From NCBI GenBank assembly GCA_958510825.1, contig OY294048.1:20539589-20603588 (forward strand): a stretch of 64,000 bases of DNA. The letters are read 5' to 3'. Both the position numbers and the translations under genes were made by a program. Below are positions 13,164-28,100 of this stretch, piece by piece; position 1 is the first letter of the stretch, and every line of letters begins with the position of its first letter. The notes under the pieces are model-generated. The model saw only the letters and a program-made list of their open reading frames with translations. It was not told the DNA's origin and ran no database searches. Origin of the DNA: Brachypterus glaber (lineage: Eukaryota; Arthropoda; Insecta; Coleoptera; Kateretidae).

Positions 13164-16100
13164 ATTTTCTAGACTATAATTATGCGTTATCACTGATCAT
13201 AGTTTTTTGAAAAACTATTTAACTTTTTTAAATACAGAAGTTAAAGCATCATAATATTTTTTTCCGTTTCGCATATTTTAAACTAGAAATTACAAATTTC
13301 TTTTTGCAATACTCGAAACCTGATTATCCTAACCAAATAGGTCCACCACAATCGTTCAAGCGTTGACCCACGACGTGGAGTCACATTGGCTAGACTAGGA
13401 TTGTTCTGTGGCTGAATTAATGTGCAAATCTGAACATAACTTGTGAGAAAATATTGTAGGTAACGAATGTATAAGGAAACATAGGAGTATTTAAAATTCA
13501 CCCCAAGAGGCTTAGCAGTACTCGCGGTTGAAGAATTCTGCACCTAAAATTAGTCTAGCTATTTGCTCCGATTTGATCCGATTGCCCGAGTCTGGTGAAA
13601 ATTTTGGCCCATCTTTTTCCTCACGGCATGGCGCGGCATAGGCCTAGTTTCTAACGAATCTGGATCTAGTTTTTTAGCTTGGAGAGAGGTTGAATATAAA
13701 CCTGATTCATAACAAAAATGCATTATTATTGTTATCTTATTCTTGTTTTGTTTTATTTTAATTTTATTTAATTTTGCTCATTTGTATGTTTGCATTATTT
13801 TAAATATTCACGTGAAATGAAACTAAGTTAAATACATACAGTCAAATAAAATAAAATGTAAAACAAAAAACAGTCTGCATATAAATATGATTTTTCCTTT
13901 TTTTTAAGATAAGCGAACAAATTTCATTATTCTGTGTTGTTTCTAGGTTGTTAAATATAAAATAGATATTAATCCAGTTATTAAAATGTAATAAATTTAC
14001 CTTTTTAAGTGTAACTCTTTTTTAACTAAAGCAACTGTTTGTTTTCTCAATATTACTTTCATGCGTTAGTAAATAAAAAATAAATAGCTTTTTAACGTTT
14101 TATACAGAAAAAAAAATCCGTAAGAAAAATCTGTTTATCTCTCTGAATGGGAAATTTGTGACTACAATAACTCAAGAACGCTAAGGACTTAAAATTTGGA
14201 CCATAGGTTCCTTATCCAAAGTTTTAGATTAATATTGTTTTTGATAAAAAGCGGAACGGGGTAAAACTATTTGTATTTCAATTTTTTTTTTAGTTTTTTT
14301 AAATAAATAAATGCTTAAACAAAAATCTGAAGAAACAATATTTTTTGTTATAATGAACCTATAAAACATGTAGTGAGTAATACCTAAAGCGCCACCCGCA
14401 TAACTAGCGTAAAACATTACAATGCCGTAATTGGCTTAATGTGCCGTCATATGTCTTGTACGCATAGCTTTTAACGTTACAGTCTGTGGATAGCGGCTAC
14501 CTTACTATGCTGCAGATACTAATTTGACCGAAATTACGCGAATCGCACCCGAACTGATATAATCTACGCCTTTTGCCACGCTCGAGCGCGCTCTTGCAAA
14601 TTCTTTTCTCGGCAGCAGTTTCTTTTCTAACACCAGGTTTCCTTAATACGGACCTGTTAAAAAATCCAAAATCCGATCACTGATTATTATACTATTCACA
14701 GCGCTTGCGCCTGCGCCATACGGTAGTTTCGAATATTCAAAAAGTTTCAAAAATCGTCCTAGACAAAAAATTCTTGGATATATATTTGTTTCGCAAAATA
14801 AGTATTTTTTGTTAATGTCTGTCTGTCCGTCCGTCCGTCTGTCCGTCCGTCTGTCTGTCCGTCTATCCGTCCGTCCGATATCACGATTTTTGTGAACACG
14901 AATAATCCGATAGACTTAAATTTTTAGGAAAAACAAGTTCTATGAGGTGAAGATCCCTATTGTTTTCAAAGGAATCCGTCCAAAAACAAAAAAGTTATGG
15001 GGGTAAAACTTAAAAAAAATAAAAAACTATAATTTTTATTTTTTTTTCAATTCTTTTTTTTTATTTTTTTTCTAAAAGAAAATAAAAAAATTGCAATTAT
15101 TAGATTTTTCTTTTGATTTTTTTAATTTTTCTTTTGATTTTATAATTTTTTTTAATTGTTTTTTTTTTATTCTTTTTTGACTTTTTTTATTTCCCGTTTT
15201 CCGCAAAAATAAAATAACAAAAATGCGTTCGCTGCTTTAGCCATTTTTTGGTTTTCAGCACAGATTTCATAACGGGTCATTTATGTCCCGAACGTACTGA
15301 GTTTTGGAGTATATATGGTTAGAAAACATACTTGTACATAAGAAGTTTTTTTTTTAATATTCAGTACATAATAAAAAACTTTTCTGTATGGTGGAGAATT
15401 AACGACGGGTACTCTATAATTACGCACACTGGAGACACAAATAACACGCACAATCAAATGTATTCCAATTTTAGTTAGAGCTATTTTACTCGCCAAGCAG
15501 CGAGCGATTTGAAACTGAATCAGTAAGTGAAGTAGCTGAAAATTTCCTCCATTTCGAAAGGGCTAATTTAAAAAGTCCAAAACTGGCGGAACAGACGGAT
15601 CAAAAAGCGGGAATTATTTATGAGGACGTTCCTTCAGAAGAAGAGGAGGGAGAGCATCTAGAAGAAGACGCAGAAAAAATGGCGGAAGATGAAGGTGGAG
15701 TCGACTTTGGGGAAGCGGAAGATATTGGGGTAAGGTATTCAACAATTTTATTTTAGGTATATCGGCGTGATACTTTCTCAATCACGCATCCCTCAAAATT
15801 CTATTTATAATGAGTCATCACTGATGTCAAACAAACTTACAACAAACATTATAACAAACAAACAAACAAACAATAATTATAATTATTCCAGCCCAACCCA
15901 AGTTATAAAATAACTGGGATAATTGGTTGGAGTCACCAATAATTATTATAAGCCATTTTCATGTACAGAAATAACTAGTGACCGAAAAATTAATTTTTGA
16001 AAATGCAAGTTTGAGAAAATAAGATCAAGACATACTATTTATATTATTCCCAGCAAACCATCGTACGATAATCTGCATAAACAAATATTGGCCCCTTTCT

Positions 16101-19100
16101 GGCTTGCCGATTACCGGCTTGCCTCTAACGGACTGAACTGTGGCCGATGATTTACGACGACAATTTAAAGGAAGTGGATATTTGACACTTGTCAAATGCG
16201 TCTAATTTGTAATTAGCTATTCCTTATTCGCATCTTTTAAGCAAAAAAGTTAGTTTTCAGTGCCATATTTTGTATTTACAACAACGAGTGTTGAAGATAC
16301 AAAGTAATTACATTTTTTTTATAAAACATTAATTTTTAAAACGAAAAAAAAAATGTTTTAAAACAAAAAAATCTAGACCTTTTTTTATTAATATCCCTAA
16401 GTACTCGTGTGTCGGAACCTGTATTCAGTAGTCTTATCGTCTAAATTTCCTAAATATTCCGCCCTATTATAATATTATTCCTATTTTTTAGGATGATGAA
16501 ATGAAAGAAGTAGAAAATATTATAAAACAAGCCACAGACGAACTAGATCAGGTCGCTGAGGAAAACCAACAGCTACTTAAAGATATTGAGGTTTGTACAC
16601 TAAAAAGAATATTGCACGAAATACAGTTCATAATAAAGAAAAGCTCATAAATTACTTTTATCCAATACATCAGTATAAACACTTAGATTACTGTCGTCAA
16701 TTTACCTAAGGAAATTGACATTTTTTCTCTCTCTTTTAGAAAAGGCAGTTTTTTAACAAAATACTTACATTTTAGGGATTGGGGTGTGTGAGTTTATCCC
16801 GGGATCCCATTTAATTGATCTTAAGAGCCAAACGGCTAAAATAAACACTAACAATGTTGAAATTTTTTCAAAATTAAAATTTTTGATAATTATCAACAAT
16901 TTTATACTCGCGTTCTTATGTTTATTTTGATTTAGGTGGTATAGTATTTAAAATGGCGACTTTTGCTTCTTTTAGAATGTCCTTAGGGACAAAAACACTA
17001 TTTTCATATTTTTAAAGTCCAATTTTAATTTGAAAATGACGCCACGCGGTAAAACAAATCTTGCTTTAAACTGTCAAACTTACAATTATTTTTTTTGTAC
17101 CGTAGCCGTCTACTGTTTCAGTGGCCATGATGAAATAAAACATTGTGTGTACATAAAAAAGCATTATTAAGGATCGCATTTTCTTATGATTACAAATGTA
17201 TTGGATAAAATTTTGTATGGCACACGTGGGTAATTAGATATTGTCCACTCAAGAAAAATAGTAAGTATATTATGATCCAAGGACGAGAAATAATATTTCT
17301 CGGTCGCATGCGGAAATTGTGAATCGAGGTGTAAGCCGAGATTCACAACCGCGTAAGACCGGGACTTATTTCTCGTCCGTTTATCATACTCTATTTTTTA
17401 TTCGCTTGTAAACATATTTTTAACAAAAAAAACTAAAAATAATAAGTAAAATTAGTTTTAATTTGATTATGTCAATTGATTATGTCAGTTATCTTATAAT
17501 TTTCCAAGGGACCGCAAAATTACTTTGGCGGACTGCAGCCCGCCAAAGTAAAATACAAGACAAACACAACCGCTATACATTTTTCGATAAGGGACCGCAA
17601 AAGTACTTTGGTGGGCTGCAGCCCGCTAAAATAAAACAAAAGACAAACTCTTAACAAAAGTGTCACTTTTAACTTAACATTTTTCGGTTAGAAAAACTAA
17701 TTTTTCTCATTATTTTTAGTTTTTTTTGTTAAAAATATGTTTACAAGTGGATAAAAAATGGCGTATGATACACAGACCAGAATTATATCTCGGTCTTAGG
17801 CGGTTGTAAATCTCGGCTCACTCCTCGATTCACAATCAGATGCGAAAAAATATTTCTCGTCCTTGGATCATAATATACTATTTTAAACGGACATATCCGA
17901 ATTATATTCGGCGATACTTATTTTTTTAGAGAAAATTTAAATTTTATAAGCATGTACCAAAAGTAATACAATAAATTAGATTGGAGGAACAGGGTTCCGA
18001 ATTGTTATCCGCGAGGGTTAAAATTTTTCACACTAGGTGGTGCGATTTGGTAACTTAATAACAAAGGTAACATCTAAATAATGAAATTCAAACCAATGTT
18101 TAGGAACGTGTCATCTTTTTGTTTGTTTATTTACAAACACAAACTCAATACAGCTTCGTGGTGTAAATGTATATGTCGCTAGTTTCGACCTTCTGGCTAC
18201 CTTGTAGCGATGTTGCGTAATTTCAACCTTATCATGAATTCCAATCATCATACTTAAATTAAAAATGTAAATGTATACTATAATTATGTTTAATAATATA
18301 ATATATTTAAATCTATTAAAATTAAACTACTAGTTCGTATAAAACTCATATAAAACTAATGCTTAAAAAAGGACATGGCACAATTTATAGGGAATTTTGG
18401 CCCTCGGTGAAATTCGCTAAATTTTTTATATGTTTTAGTTTATACTTTTTTAAAAGGAATTAGGAACGTTTCAAGCACTTTGTATGTACAGTTTTTTTTC
18501 TATAAGAAAAATAAAAAAATATTTTTGCCCTACACTCCTCATAAAAATATTTTTCTAGTAGGCATTGTTTCGTTTGACAACTTGTCAGTGAAGGATATTC
18601 TGACGTATTTTTGAAGTTTTTTAGACTAAATTGTCAGTTTTATTGGGAAAAAGTAATGAAATACATATTGAAATTGGACAGAATAATTAAATAAGATGAA
18701 GAAAAGTGCAACAGAAATACTTCTTAAGGACTAAATTAGTGAAATACGTGAAATAAGTTATTTGCTAACCTGGTAAAAAGTACTAAAACGTATATAAAAA
18801 TGAACTAAAGAATGAAATAAGAAGAAAAGCAGAATAGAAATACGTTTTAAGGGAATCGTTTGTAAAATAATAAGCGATTTTAATGCCGAAAGTGTATCCC
18901 TTATTTTTTGTACGGCAAAAAAAAACAATTATTTCCAAAATTCTACACAGAAGAAATTGAATATGTGTTTTTGTAATATAATGTACTGGAACCCATGTTA
19001 AAAAACTCCAGAACTTAATAAAATAATAAAATAAGAAGTAAAACAGAACAGAAAAACTAAGTTGAAAGTGAAATACTGTGTTTCTGCATAGAATAAATTA

Positions 19101-22100
19101 TCCAATATAACTATCATACCGAGGGCTTCATAACAGGGCTGTATCAACCGTGTTAACATGTAGCAGATATGCCCCTTTGCTATGAAGCCCTCGATATGAT
19201 TTAAAATATGAACACTAAAAAAAAAGGATCCATGAATCAAGAAAATGCATTATTCTATTATATTTTAAGCCAAATTCTCTTATTTTTGGACTAGCATTTC
19301 TTATGAACCTAATAACTGGCGCGGGTCTTTGAATGGAAATCCGCGCTCTTCATTTAAGATGTTAGCCTTAAAATAAGAGAATATGGTGTTGTACTTATCA
19401 AAAGACATGTGTCCTTGATTCAATTCTTTTTCACAGTATTACATTAGGACATTTTTATAAAAAAATAAATAAAATGTTTTCATTTCCTCCCATTCGGGGC
19501 ATCTGCTGTTGACCACCTTGACGGTTGCATACAAAGCAATTTACTTGAAAAAAGGCTCTAAAAGCCATGCTAAATTAATTTTATATTACTAATAATATAT
19601 AAAAAAATTGACAGCTTTTTTCTTAATCATTAAGCTAATTAAACTTATTTTTATGAGGAGTTTGGGGCAAAAATATTTTTTTATTTTCGTTATAAAAAAA
19701 AACTGTACATACAAAGTGCTTGAAACGTTCCTAATTCCTTTTTAAAAAGCATAAACTAAAACATATAAAAAATTTAGCGAATTTCACCGAGGGCCAAAAT
19801 TCCCTATAAATTGTGCCATGTCCTTTACAATAAAATATCTAAAGTACGTGTTGCCAGTCGGCAACAATGTACACTTGTCAGTCAAGTTTACGACTTTAGA
19901 TTGTGAGTTTACGCATGTTTTCTCTCTCTTTGAGTGTTCCAAAATGTAACAATAAACACTTCCAACTAGCCCCTCCCTACAGCTGATCCACGCTTCAAAC
20001 ACAGCATATAGCAACTTTTATCATTTCTGTTCTTGAGATGTAATTAATTTTAACTTGTTAGTGCTTGCTGGTATGCTGATTACTTTCTTCAGTAACTGGT
20101 CTTGCCATAACTCACCATCTCGTGTGAAAAATTTAAACCTCTGCAGATAAAAATGGCAGCCAATAGGCCTGACAACATTCCTATTCCCCCCACTCTAATT
20201 CGTTGAAAACAAAAGACGTTACCGCACTAGTAAAAAACATTCGGTTTATGCATTGGAAGGCAACTTTATGCACAATCGAGTTTACAACATAAATATATGT
20301 ACATTGTACATTTAATAGTAACATAAACTTAAAAACAATAAGAAAATATTTTTATATTAACGCATTATTTGTGTACTGTTGCCGTCTAAAAAACTTCGCC
20401 TACTTCTTTGCTGAACTCACTTTTTTTCGAGCCTTATACATCGGCTCGGAAATCAGACTCGTTCAGCAAAGGCAATCTTTTGGGCCTTGGCACGCAAATA
20501 ACTATTTTAACTATTTGATTTTGTTTTCAGGGAGGAGATGTAGGTATGTATATTCAACTTAACCATTCTCTTTAAGTTTTTTCAATGATCTCATGATAAT
20601 TAATTTACTTATAATAATACAATTCTATAAGGAAAGTTTTAATTTAAAACACAATTTTACCTGATGGCGTTTTCACATATACTTAAGAATTTTTATTTTA
20701 AACTCGTCGAGCCCCGGGAGAGACATTAACCCCTTGACGCACCACTTTTTTTCGGAAAAGTGGTTAATTTTTCACCAATTTTTTTTTTCTTAATTTTTGT
20801 CTACACTAAAGGGCAATAACAAATAATGTTGAGAAAATGAAAAAAAAACTTTATTTTCTACATTCTAGGTCCTCCCGAGTTAACTCGGGTAAGCGGAAAA
20901 GAGCCGAGTTAACTCGGGTTAGTGCTTTAAGGGGTTAATGTCCCTCACAAATATAACCTTTGACGAAAATGCGTATTCCTGTTCCTACACTGTTTTTAGA
21001 CATTAATTAATTAATAAAGTAAAAAAATATATTTTTTTTATCTAAATTTATAAAAACTATATTTCAAATAGGTTTGCATAATACGTAGATAATATTTATC
21101 GCTTATGTTAAAAGAGGGCCGGACCTACCAGGACTTTTAAATGGTAAAATGGAACAATAGTAGATTACAGGTCGACTCGGAAAATAGTACTTTTCAGATA
21201 ACTTTATTAAAGGGCGAAGCACGAAGTGCCGAGACCATTTATAGGTCGAGGAAAAGTACCATTTTCCGGGAGTCTTTTATACTATTTTATTTGCAACTGT
21301 TTATTTAAAAATAAAGTACTATTTTTTTTTGAAACCTAGATGTTTGAATTCCAAGGAAGAAAATAATACTATAATACTTAGATTTTTAGTTCTTTTCATA
21401 TTTACCACAAATATTTTTTCCTGCATTTCACAAGAAACCTACAATTATATGAACCTGAAATTCCGCATACGCATATTTTTTAAAATTTTAGGATATATTC
21501 TGGACAATGTATATTAACTAAATTACTGAAATGCCCATTTTTGTTATTTTTTTTAATTTTCAATAGAATGTCAAAAATTCCAAAATTCTTGTCTTTTTTT
21601 CCAATTTCTTGAAGTTATAATCAAAGTAGGCTAGATAAAGTCATTATTTTTTTTTATAATAAAAAAATTATATATAGTTTTTGTTAATAAATTACTAACC
21701 CTTACCCCCCGGGAGAGGGACGTTAAAATTATAATTAAGTAATAATAATAATTAAGTTTTCTTAAACGTTGCAGGCTTTCAAAACTAGTTTCAAGCTTGA
21801 TATTAAAAAAAAATAACTACTATTTGTTTCTAATGTTTTTATTTATATAACATAGGATTAATTGGGCCCTGATATGCAAAAAGCAATCAGCCCACAAATT
21901 TAAAAAACGACATAATGACGTATACTGATCTAGAAATATCCATACTACATTCCTACATCCAACCCACAATATGTGAAATATTGTGGGTTGGTTTGGACTT
22001 TGACCTGAAATTCCACATACGCGTAACTCAAATAAACAACCACAAAAAAAAATTGTTGATAGTTCACAATACACTGTTTATAACATTAATTATCCTGCTC

Positions 22101-25100
22101 AGTCTTAAAAAAGTCTTAAAAAGTCTTAAAGTAAAAAACATTGAGTAAAACTGTACATTTAAGTTTTTTAAACGAAATGTATTAGATTATATTCATGTTT
22201 ATCATAACATCAGCAGTTCAGCCATCTTGCTTTAAGCATTAATAATGATATTTTAGTTGGTAGCGCCATCTAGCGGAAATTAATGATTTAAATTGCAGAC
22301 CAGTAATAATTTTTTTACTGGTCTCCATTTTTCATTACAGGTCAGGTCCAGGCGTGGAAAACAGTGGGACAAGAAATCACGTACTTCTCAAACTTTATTA
22401 ATACATGTAATGTATGTATTACAAATACAGTTGCTAATAAAAGCATTTTACTAATAAAGTGCTATTTTTATTTGATATTTACAATTATGGCGAAGGCGCT
22501 ATCATTGACTTTAAGAGTTTTTCAATTTTTTTATATTTTTTGAGTTCAAACAATTATGTTAGTAGTTTTATAAACTGGAGATTCTGGAGGGTGCAAATGA
22601 ACTAATAAAGTCCGGACCGTCTAACTCGCCAGGGACATGTGTGTTCTACAATATCCAACGTTTAAAAAGAAATACAAAAAATTAAGATAATTAAAAAAAA
22701 ATAGCATTGTGTTTTTTTTTAAATAGATTTTAAGAAAAAAATGAGGGCCCAAAAGTCGCGAAAAGTTTAACATACCGGGGCACAACTAATAGTAGAGTAA
22801 TATTTTATCGCATTCATGAATTATTTTTTAAAAACTTATATTCTCTATGGATTGGTACTTAAATACATAATATGTAATAATAATAGTCACGTATACATAG
22901 AAATACATATTATGTATTTCTATGTATACGTGACTATTGAAAATTCAAAATTGGGGTTATTTCTAAAGTACATCCGGAGCTCACCGTATCACTACCAAAG
23001 CATGTTCATACCACCACCTCGAAGCAAACAATAGGCCTGAACAAAACCTAAAGCAGACCCGCAGCAGACTTACATTAGGTTTGTTTTGGTTTCTATTTAA
23101 GAACGATTCTAGAACTATTACGCATGCGCAATAACTTTTGTGTGTTTTGGTTTAGTTTTACTATTACGCATGCGCAATAACTTTTGTGTGTTCGGAATCG
23201 TTCTGGATCTGTTAATGCGGTTCTAGCTAGAAGGCAGGTACCGGTTCTGAACTCTCTAGTTCCACGCTTGCGCAAATTAAAAATGTCTGTATGATATCTA
23301 CTTTACCGATACTTATTTTAGCCTACGAGCATTTAAGCCGTTTATATTTTTGTCGATTTTAGCTTGCGAGAAAATGACGAAGATTCAGAAAATAAAGGTA
23401 AAATACATGCTATAATTTATATATTGTTATAATTACTTAGGTTAATGTTATGATTAATTAAGAAATTTAATTAAATACAGTCTCAACTTCATCAAAACTG
23501 TTTTAGTAAGACAATTATTGCTATTATAGCTATATGTTTTAAAAGTAAAATTTTTTTTAGTCCCACGTTTTTTGTTCCTATATAATTTACATAAATTCTG
23601 ATTTTTTTTAAATATTTATATGCGTTGATGTTATTATCCGTCTAGCATACCGAAATATTCCGCTAGGTGGAAGTAGTGTAGATAACAAAACGTTTTGGTT
23701 CTGCAAATCCTTGACTCGTTCTCGAACTGCTATTTTACTTCGCATGAGTTCTGCACAGTTCTATAAAAATCCTAGAACTGTTTCCAAAACCGAAACCAAA
23801 ACAAACCTATTATTATCGTACTAATTATAATTATTGATCTAAAGCACATCTTTACCCTTAAATATCCATTTATCAGATGTTTCATGTCTGGTTCGGTAGA
23901 CTATGATAAGTACGGATAAGCTTTAGGTCGGCTTCTGTAATTATAAAAACTGGGGATTTTTTTTGGGTCCAGTTCTGTTTCGGGTCTGCTTCTATAGTGT
24001 ATAAAGTGTACAGGTCTGCTTCAGTCGTGGTTCTGTGGTACACGGAATCACCTTGTATATATTTAGGTACTGGGGAATCTACATTTAAGTTTGATCCAAA
24101 AATCGATAACGCTGTTTTGAGAGAACTGGAAGATGCTGAAAGGCAAGCAAGAGAAACTGCTAAAAGTATTACTGCCATTAAAACTAGAGTTGCTGAACTT
24201 TTGACCAAAGAAAAAATGACTGAAGTAAGTAGAACTCATATTTTTGCACGAAAAATATAAGGATTCTGTTAGAATGGTTGATGGTTTTAAATTTTTTAAG
24301 TCTCTCCACATTCAAAATTACGTTTGTTTAAGTTAAAATTCGGCAGGGATATTAATATTACAATAAATTACATTAGTTTTTAGAATTTTAACTTTTGTGT
24401 TGCCGGACCCGGCGGCGCAGAGGATAGCGTGTTTGACTGCGGATTCCGGGATCGTGGGTTCGAATCCCACTTAGAGCATGGTTGTATAGTGTGTTGTCTT
24501 AATTAGTATACTGAAATATAAACAGCAGTTAAATAACAAAATAGCTCGCAGTTACCAATGGCGTAAATGTAGATAATACAACTTCAAAAAAATAGCATTT
24601 ATATTATATTCTAGATCCTTTTAATATATTCTTATTAATTTTGAAATACTGAATCCTAATTCGTAAAGAAAAATCAAAGCGTACCCTATTTGAAATATTT
24701 TACCATAAAGTTTTAAAAATGGTTAATTGTATGAGCTATTTTAAAAATTACTTATACAGGGTGTTTCCTAAGTACGGTCCGTAACTTTAAGGTTTAATGC
24801 CTTTTATTATATTAGTTAAAAATAACAAAAAAATTCCTATAAACATATATGTCTAAAAACGACTCGTAAGGGAGCTACGCCTTTTCAAAAGGGTTCCAAA
24901 ACTCCTATTTTTATTTAATAACTAAGAAACCCCGCTTTCGGAAACCCTTTTGAAGGAGCGTATCCCCCTTATAAGTCGTGTTAGAAGATACCGGGTGAGT
25001 TTTATTTATGTCCACCCCCAACATTAAGATTCGATAAAAACGAAACTTTGGTAATTTATATAATTTTAAGTTAGCTATTTGGAATCTTAATTTTATGGGT

Positions 25101-28100
25101 GGGCCTAAATAAAACTCACCCTTATATTGATAGGATATCAATAATAATTTGCTATGTTATTTTTGACGTGTCAACTTCAGAGCGTGCTGCACATTTATTT
25201 ATGATGGCAAAAACCAAATATTTTTTTTGTGAACTTTAAGAGTTGCCTAATATTTTGTAAAAAGTTTTGTGCATAAAAATAATACAGGTTTTCTGAAAAA
25301 AAAGTCTAAAAATCATCAATTTTTAGCCTCAAAAATCAGAACAACCCCTAAAAAATATTGCATGGTAAAAATTGTTATTTGTCCTGTTTATTTTTTTATA
25401 CTACTATTCAAGGTCTTTAAAATAAGTAAAAAATCTGTAGTGGCTATTTTTTAACGAATTTGGATTCAGAATAAAAATATATAAAAAATAGTTTTTTTAT
25501 GTCTTGTATTTACCCGTCACTAACACCTTATGGTATTTTTATTTTGAAAACGGTAATTACGTTTAAAAAAAAATGACAAATTTGTATTCAGCATCAAACA
25601 GAAAATCAAGCCGAACTTTAAATAAAATCACGCATAAAATATCATAAAGCATGCGTTTTATAGAACCTTTTAAAGTACTTGTCTGTAAAAAAAACCTGGC
25701 GCTCCGTGGTACGTTTTTTTGAGAAGATTTTAATCAATAGGCCTATAGGGACTAAGTCCAAAGGTTAGGAAAAAATAATATTAGTACAAATTTGTGTCTT
25801 ACAAAAAAAAACAACTATTTTTTTCTTTTATATTTCAAATTACGTGGAGCGGATCATAATTATTTTTTTTGTGCTGAAATACCATATTGAACAGTTCTTA
25901 TTCTAATTTTAATTATTGTTAGACTGAAGCCAAAGAGCTGGAACAAATGAACGCTGAACTTAAAAAACAAATGACGCTCTTCGAAGAAAAAACAAAGCGA
26001 ATTCAACACTTAATCACCCAAGCAAATCTTTTCGACGACTTTAAACCCCCAAAACCAGCACTTCAAACTTTCCACGAAGAAGACGTCATACCGAAAGTTA
26101 TTATTTGCGGTGCAACCGAGAATAATCTCCCGAAAATTATTCTTTGCGGCGACTCGCTGCGGACTGGTCAAGCTAAAACGCCAGAAAAGGGAGTGTCACC
26201 TTCCCGTGGCTCTCCTAGGTAGGTCCCCGTATAAGCGTATCGCCATAAATTACACTAATAACACAGACCAACAGGGATTTTGTGATCAGATGTTTTTTTA
26301 TTTGCTGGCTTAATTAAAACCCACTGACTGCCGAACAAGATTTTTTTTGTTTCCATCACGAATATTTTTTTAGCTATATAAGCCACGCCAAAAATCTCTT
26401 TAAGAATTAAAAAATTATTATGTCTACTCCAAAGTTTTTTATTAAAGAATTTTATTTATAAAAAATAGCTACAATTGTTTCGACCCTTGAATTTAGGGCC
26501 ATCTTCAGGCTAGAAGTACAAAAACATGTAAGGAAATTACCTAATTACAAATTGGTTAAGCTTACCTAAAATAGTCAAAAAACTAAAAACAAACAACACG
26601 GACTACATTATAAACATACACACAGCTTACTGTATAGTAATTTTAGATAGACAATAAATAAATTTTGGAAGCACCTTCGCAGGTTTTCTATAACTTGAAT
26701 TCAAGTTACATATTTGCTCTATAAAACCGTATTAAATAGATAGATAGATAGTAAAGTATCTGGATTTTATTTCCGGTGTCCAACGGAAGACTAGTTTTTA
26801 AGACATCTGCAATGACGCGTCAGTGTTGCTGTTTAAGACTATTTTGGGCAGTATATGTCATATTTATCAAAATTGACAAACACATAGGCCTATAGGCTTG
26901 ACAAATATAATAAATATGACGTTAAATTTATAAAACTGCTTAACAAAGATAAACTCACCTTCTTTTAAACAGCATTGCAGAGGCTTCAAAAGCTATTCAT
27001 TAACTGAACTTTTAAAATAATTTTCAGACATTTTTCGTAATTATTTTATAGAGCATAGATGTAACTTTAATTTAAACTAGAAATAGCTTTTGTAGTAATT
27101 GTAATTTAAATATGGGCCTCCGAAAATTACATATTTTAATTTTTATAATATTTTGGAACGGTTTTTCTCAAAAATGGGAACAGATAGAGGTTTTATCTAA
27201 AAAAATCGAAATCAGCAACAAAAACACTATTAGAATTGTGCAAAAGAATATTCAGTTTGTTAATGTTGTTAAGCATGCAGTTTGCAGAAGAACTTTTACC
27301 ACTGTTTAGGAACGCTCATTAGGATTTCGTTCTCAGAGGTTTTGAAGTTTACAGACCCTTTGCTCGCATAATTTATCATCACCTAATTTTGCTATTTTTT
27401 AAAACTATTTCCATTTGGGGGACGTGTGTGCAACTTTCATCTTGTTTTATTTTTATTTAATTGTCAACATGTTGACTGTTAACAGTAATATCCTTAGTGA
27501 AAATTAAGTTATTGACTATTTTATTTTAATATAGAGGAAAGTCGCCTAATTTCGGATACCATTTACAATGTATTCAATATTTAATACTCGGTATTACTTT
27601 TTGATATTTTTTTTATATAACCAGATACAACTTATTATAGCGAACCATGATTTATTATAAAAGCAATTTTATTACAGTTAATTTTTTCTAAAAAACATGG
27701 TTAAAAAAAATCAGCGCATATTTGTGCATTTGAAAAAGGGCTCCTAATTTCGGACATATCCGAAAAAATTTTTTCAAGAGTAGATCCGGATTCCATTGCT
27801 TATGTTTCTTGTTATTCCTTCACATTTAAGACGTAATTTAATCATTAAGCGATTTTCTACGAAATACTTACTATAGGAACTATAATTTTAGATTCCCAAT
27901 TTCGAATATCTTAGTATCTTAGGTAATTTTCGTTTTTTCAAAATTGTTTATCTTAGTTTGTTGTATCATTATAAAAATAATAATTAATGGTTGGTTATCC
28001 TGAATAATAATTACCTTGCGGATATCCGAAATTGGGAATCAAATGCACAAAAATGGTTTATCCGAAATTAGGCAACTTTCTGCTTTTTAGATTAGAAATT

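Noticed and set aside
12433..13543. Two similar minus-strand frames of about 90 codons
   Set aside because: They are the same segment of an 835-bp tandem repeat. Similarity reflects the repeat, and no domain, splice or start context supports a gene.
22900..24311. Assorted minus-strand frames of 60-108 codons around 23.1 and 24.0 kb
   Set aside because: They overlap repeat arms or the plus-strand exon 8 and lack starts, splice sites or recognisable domains.
24402..24475. tRNA gene candidate with a good B box
   Set aside because: The anticodon and acceptor stems do not pair, and the following sequence matches the SINE at 52940-53196.
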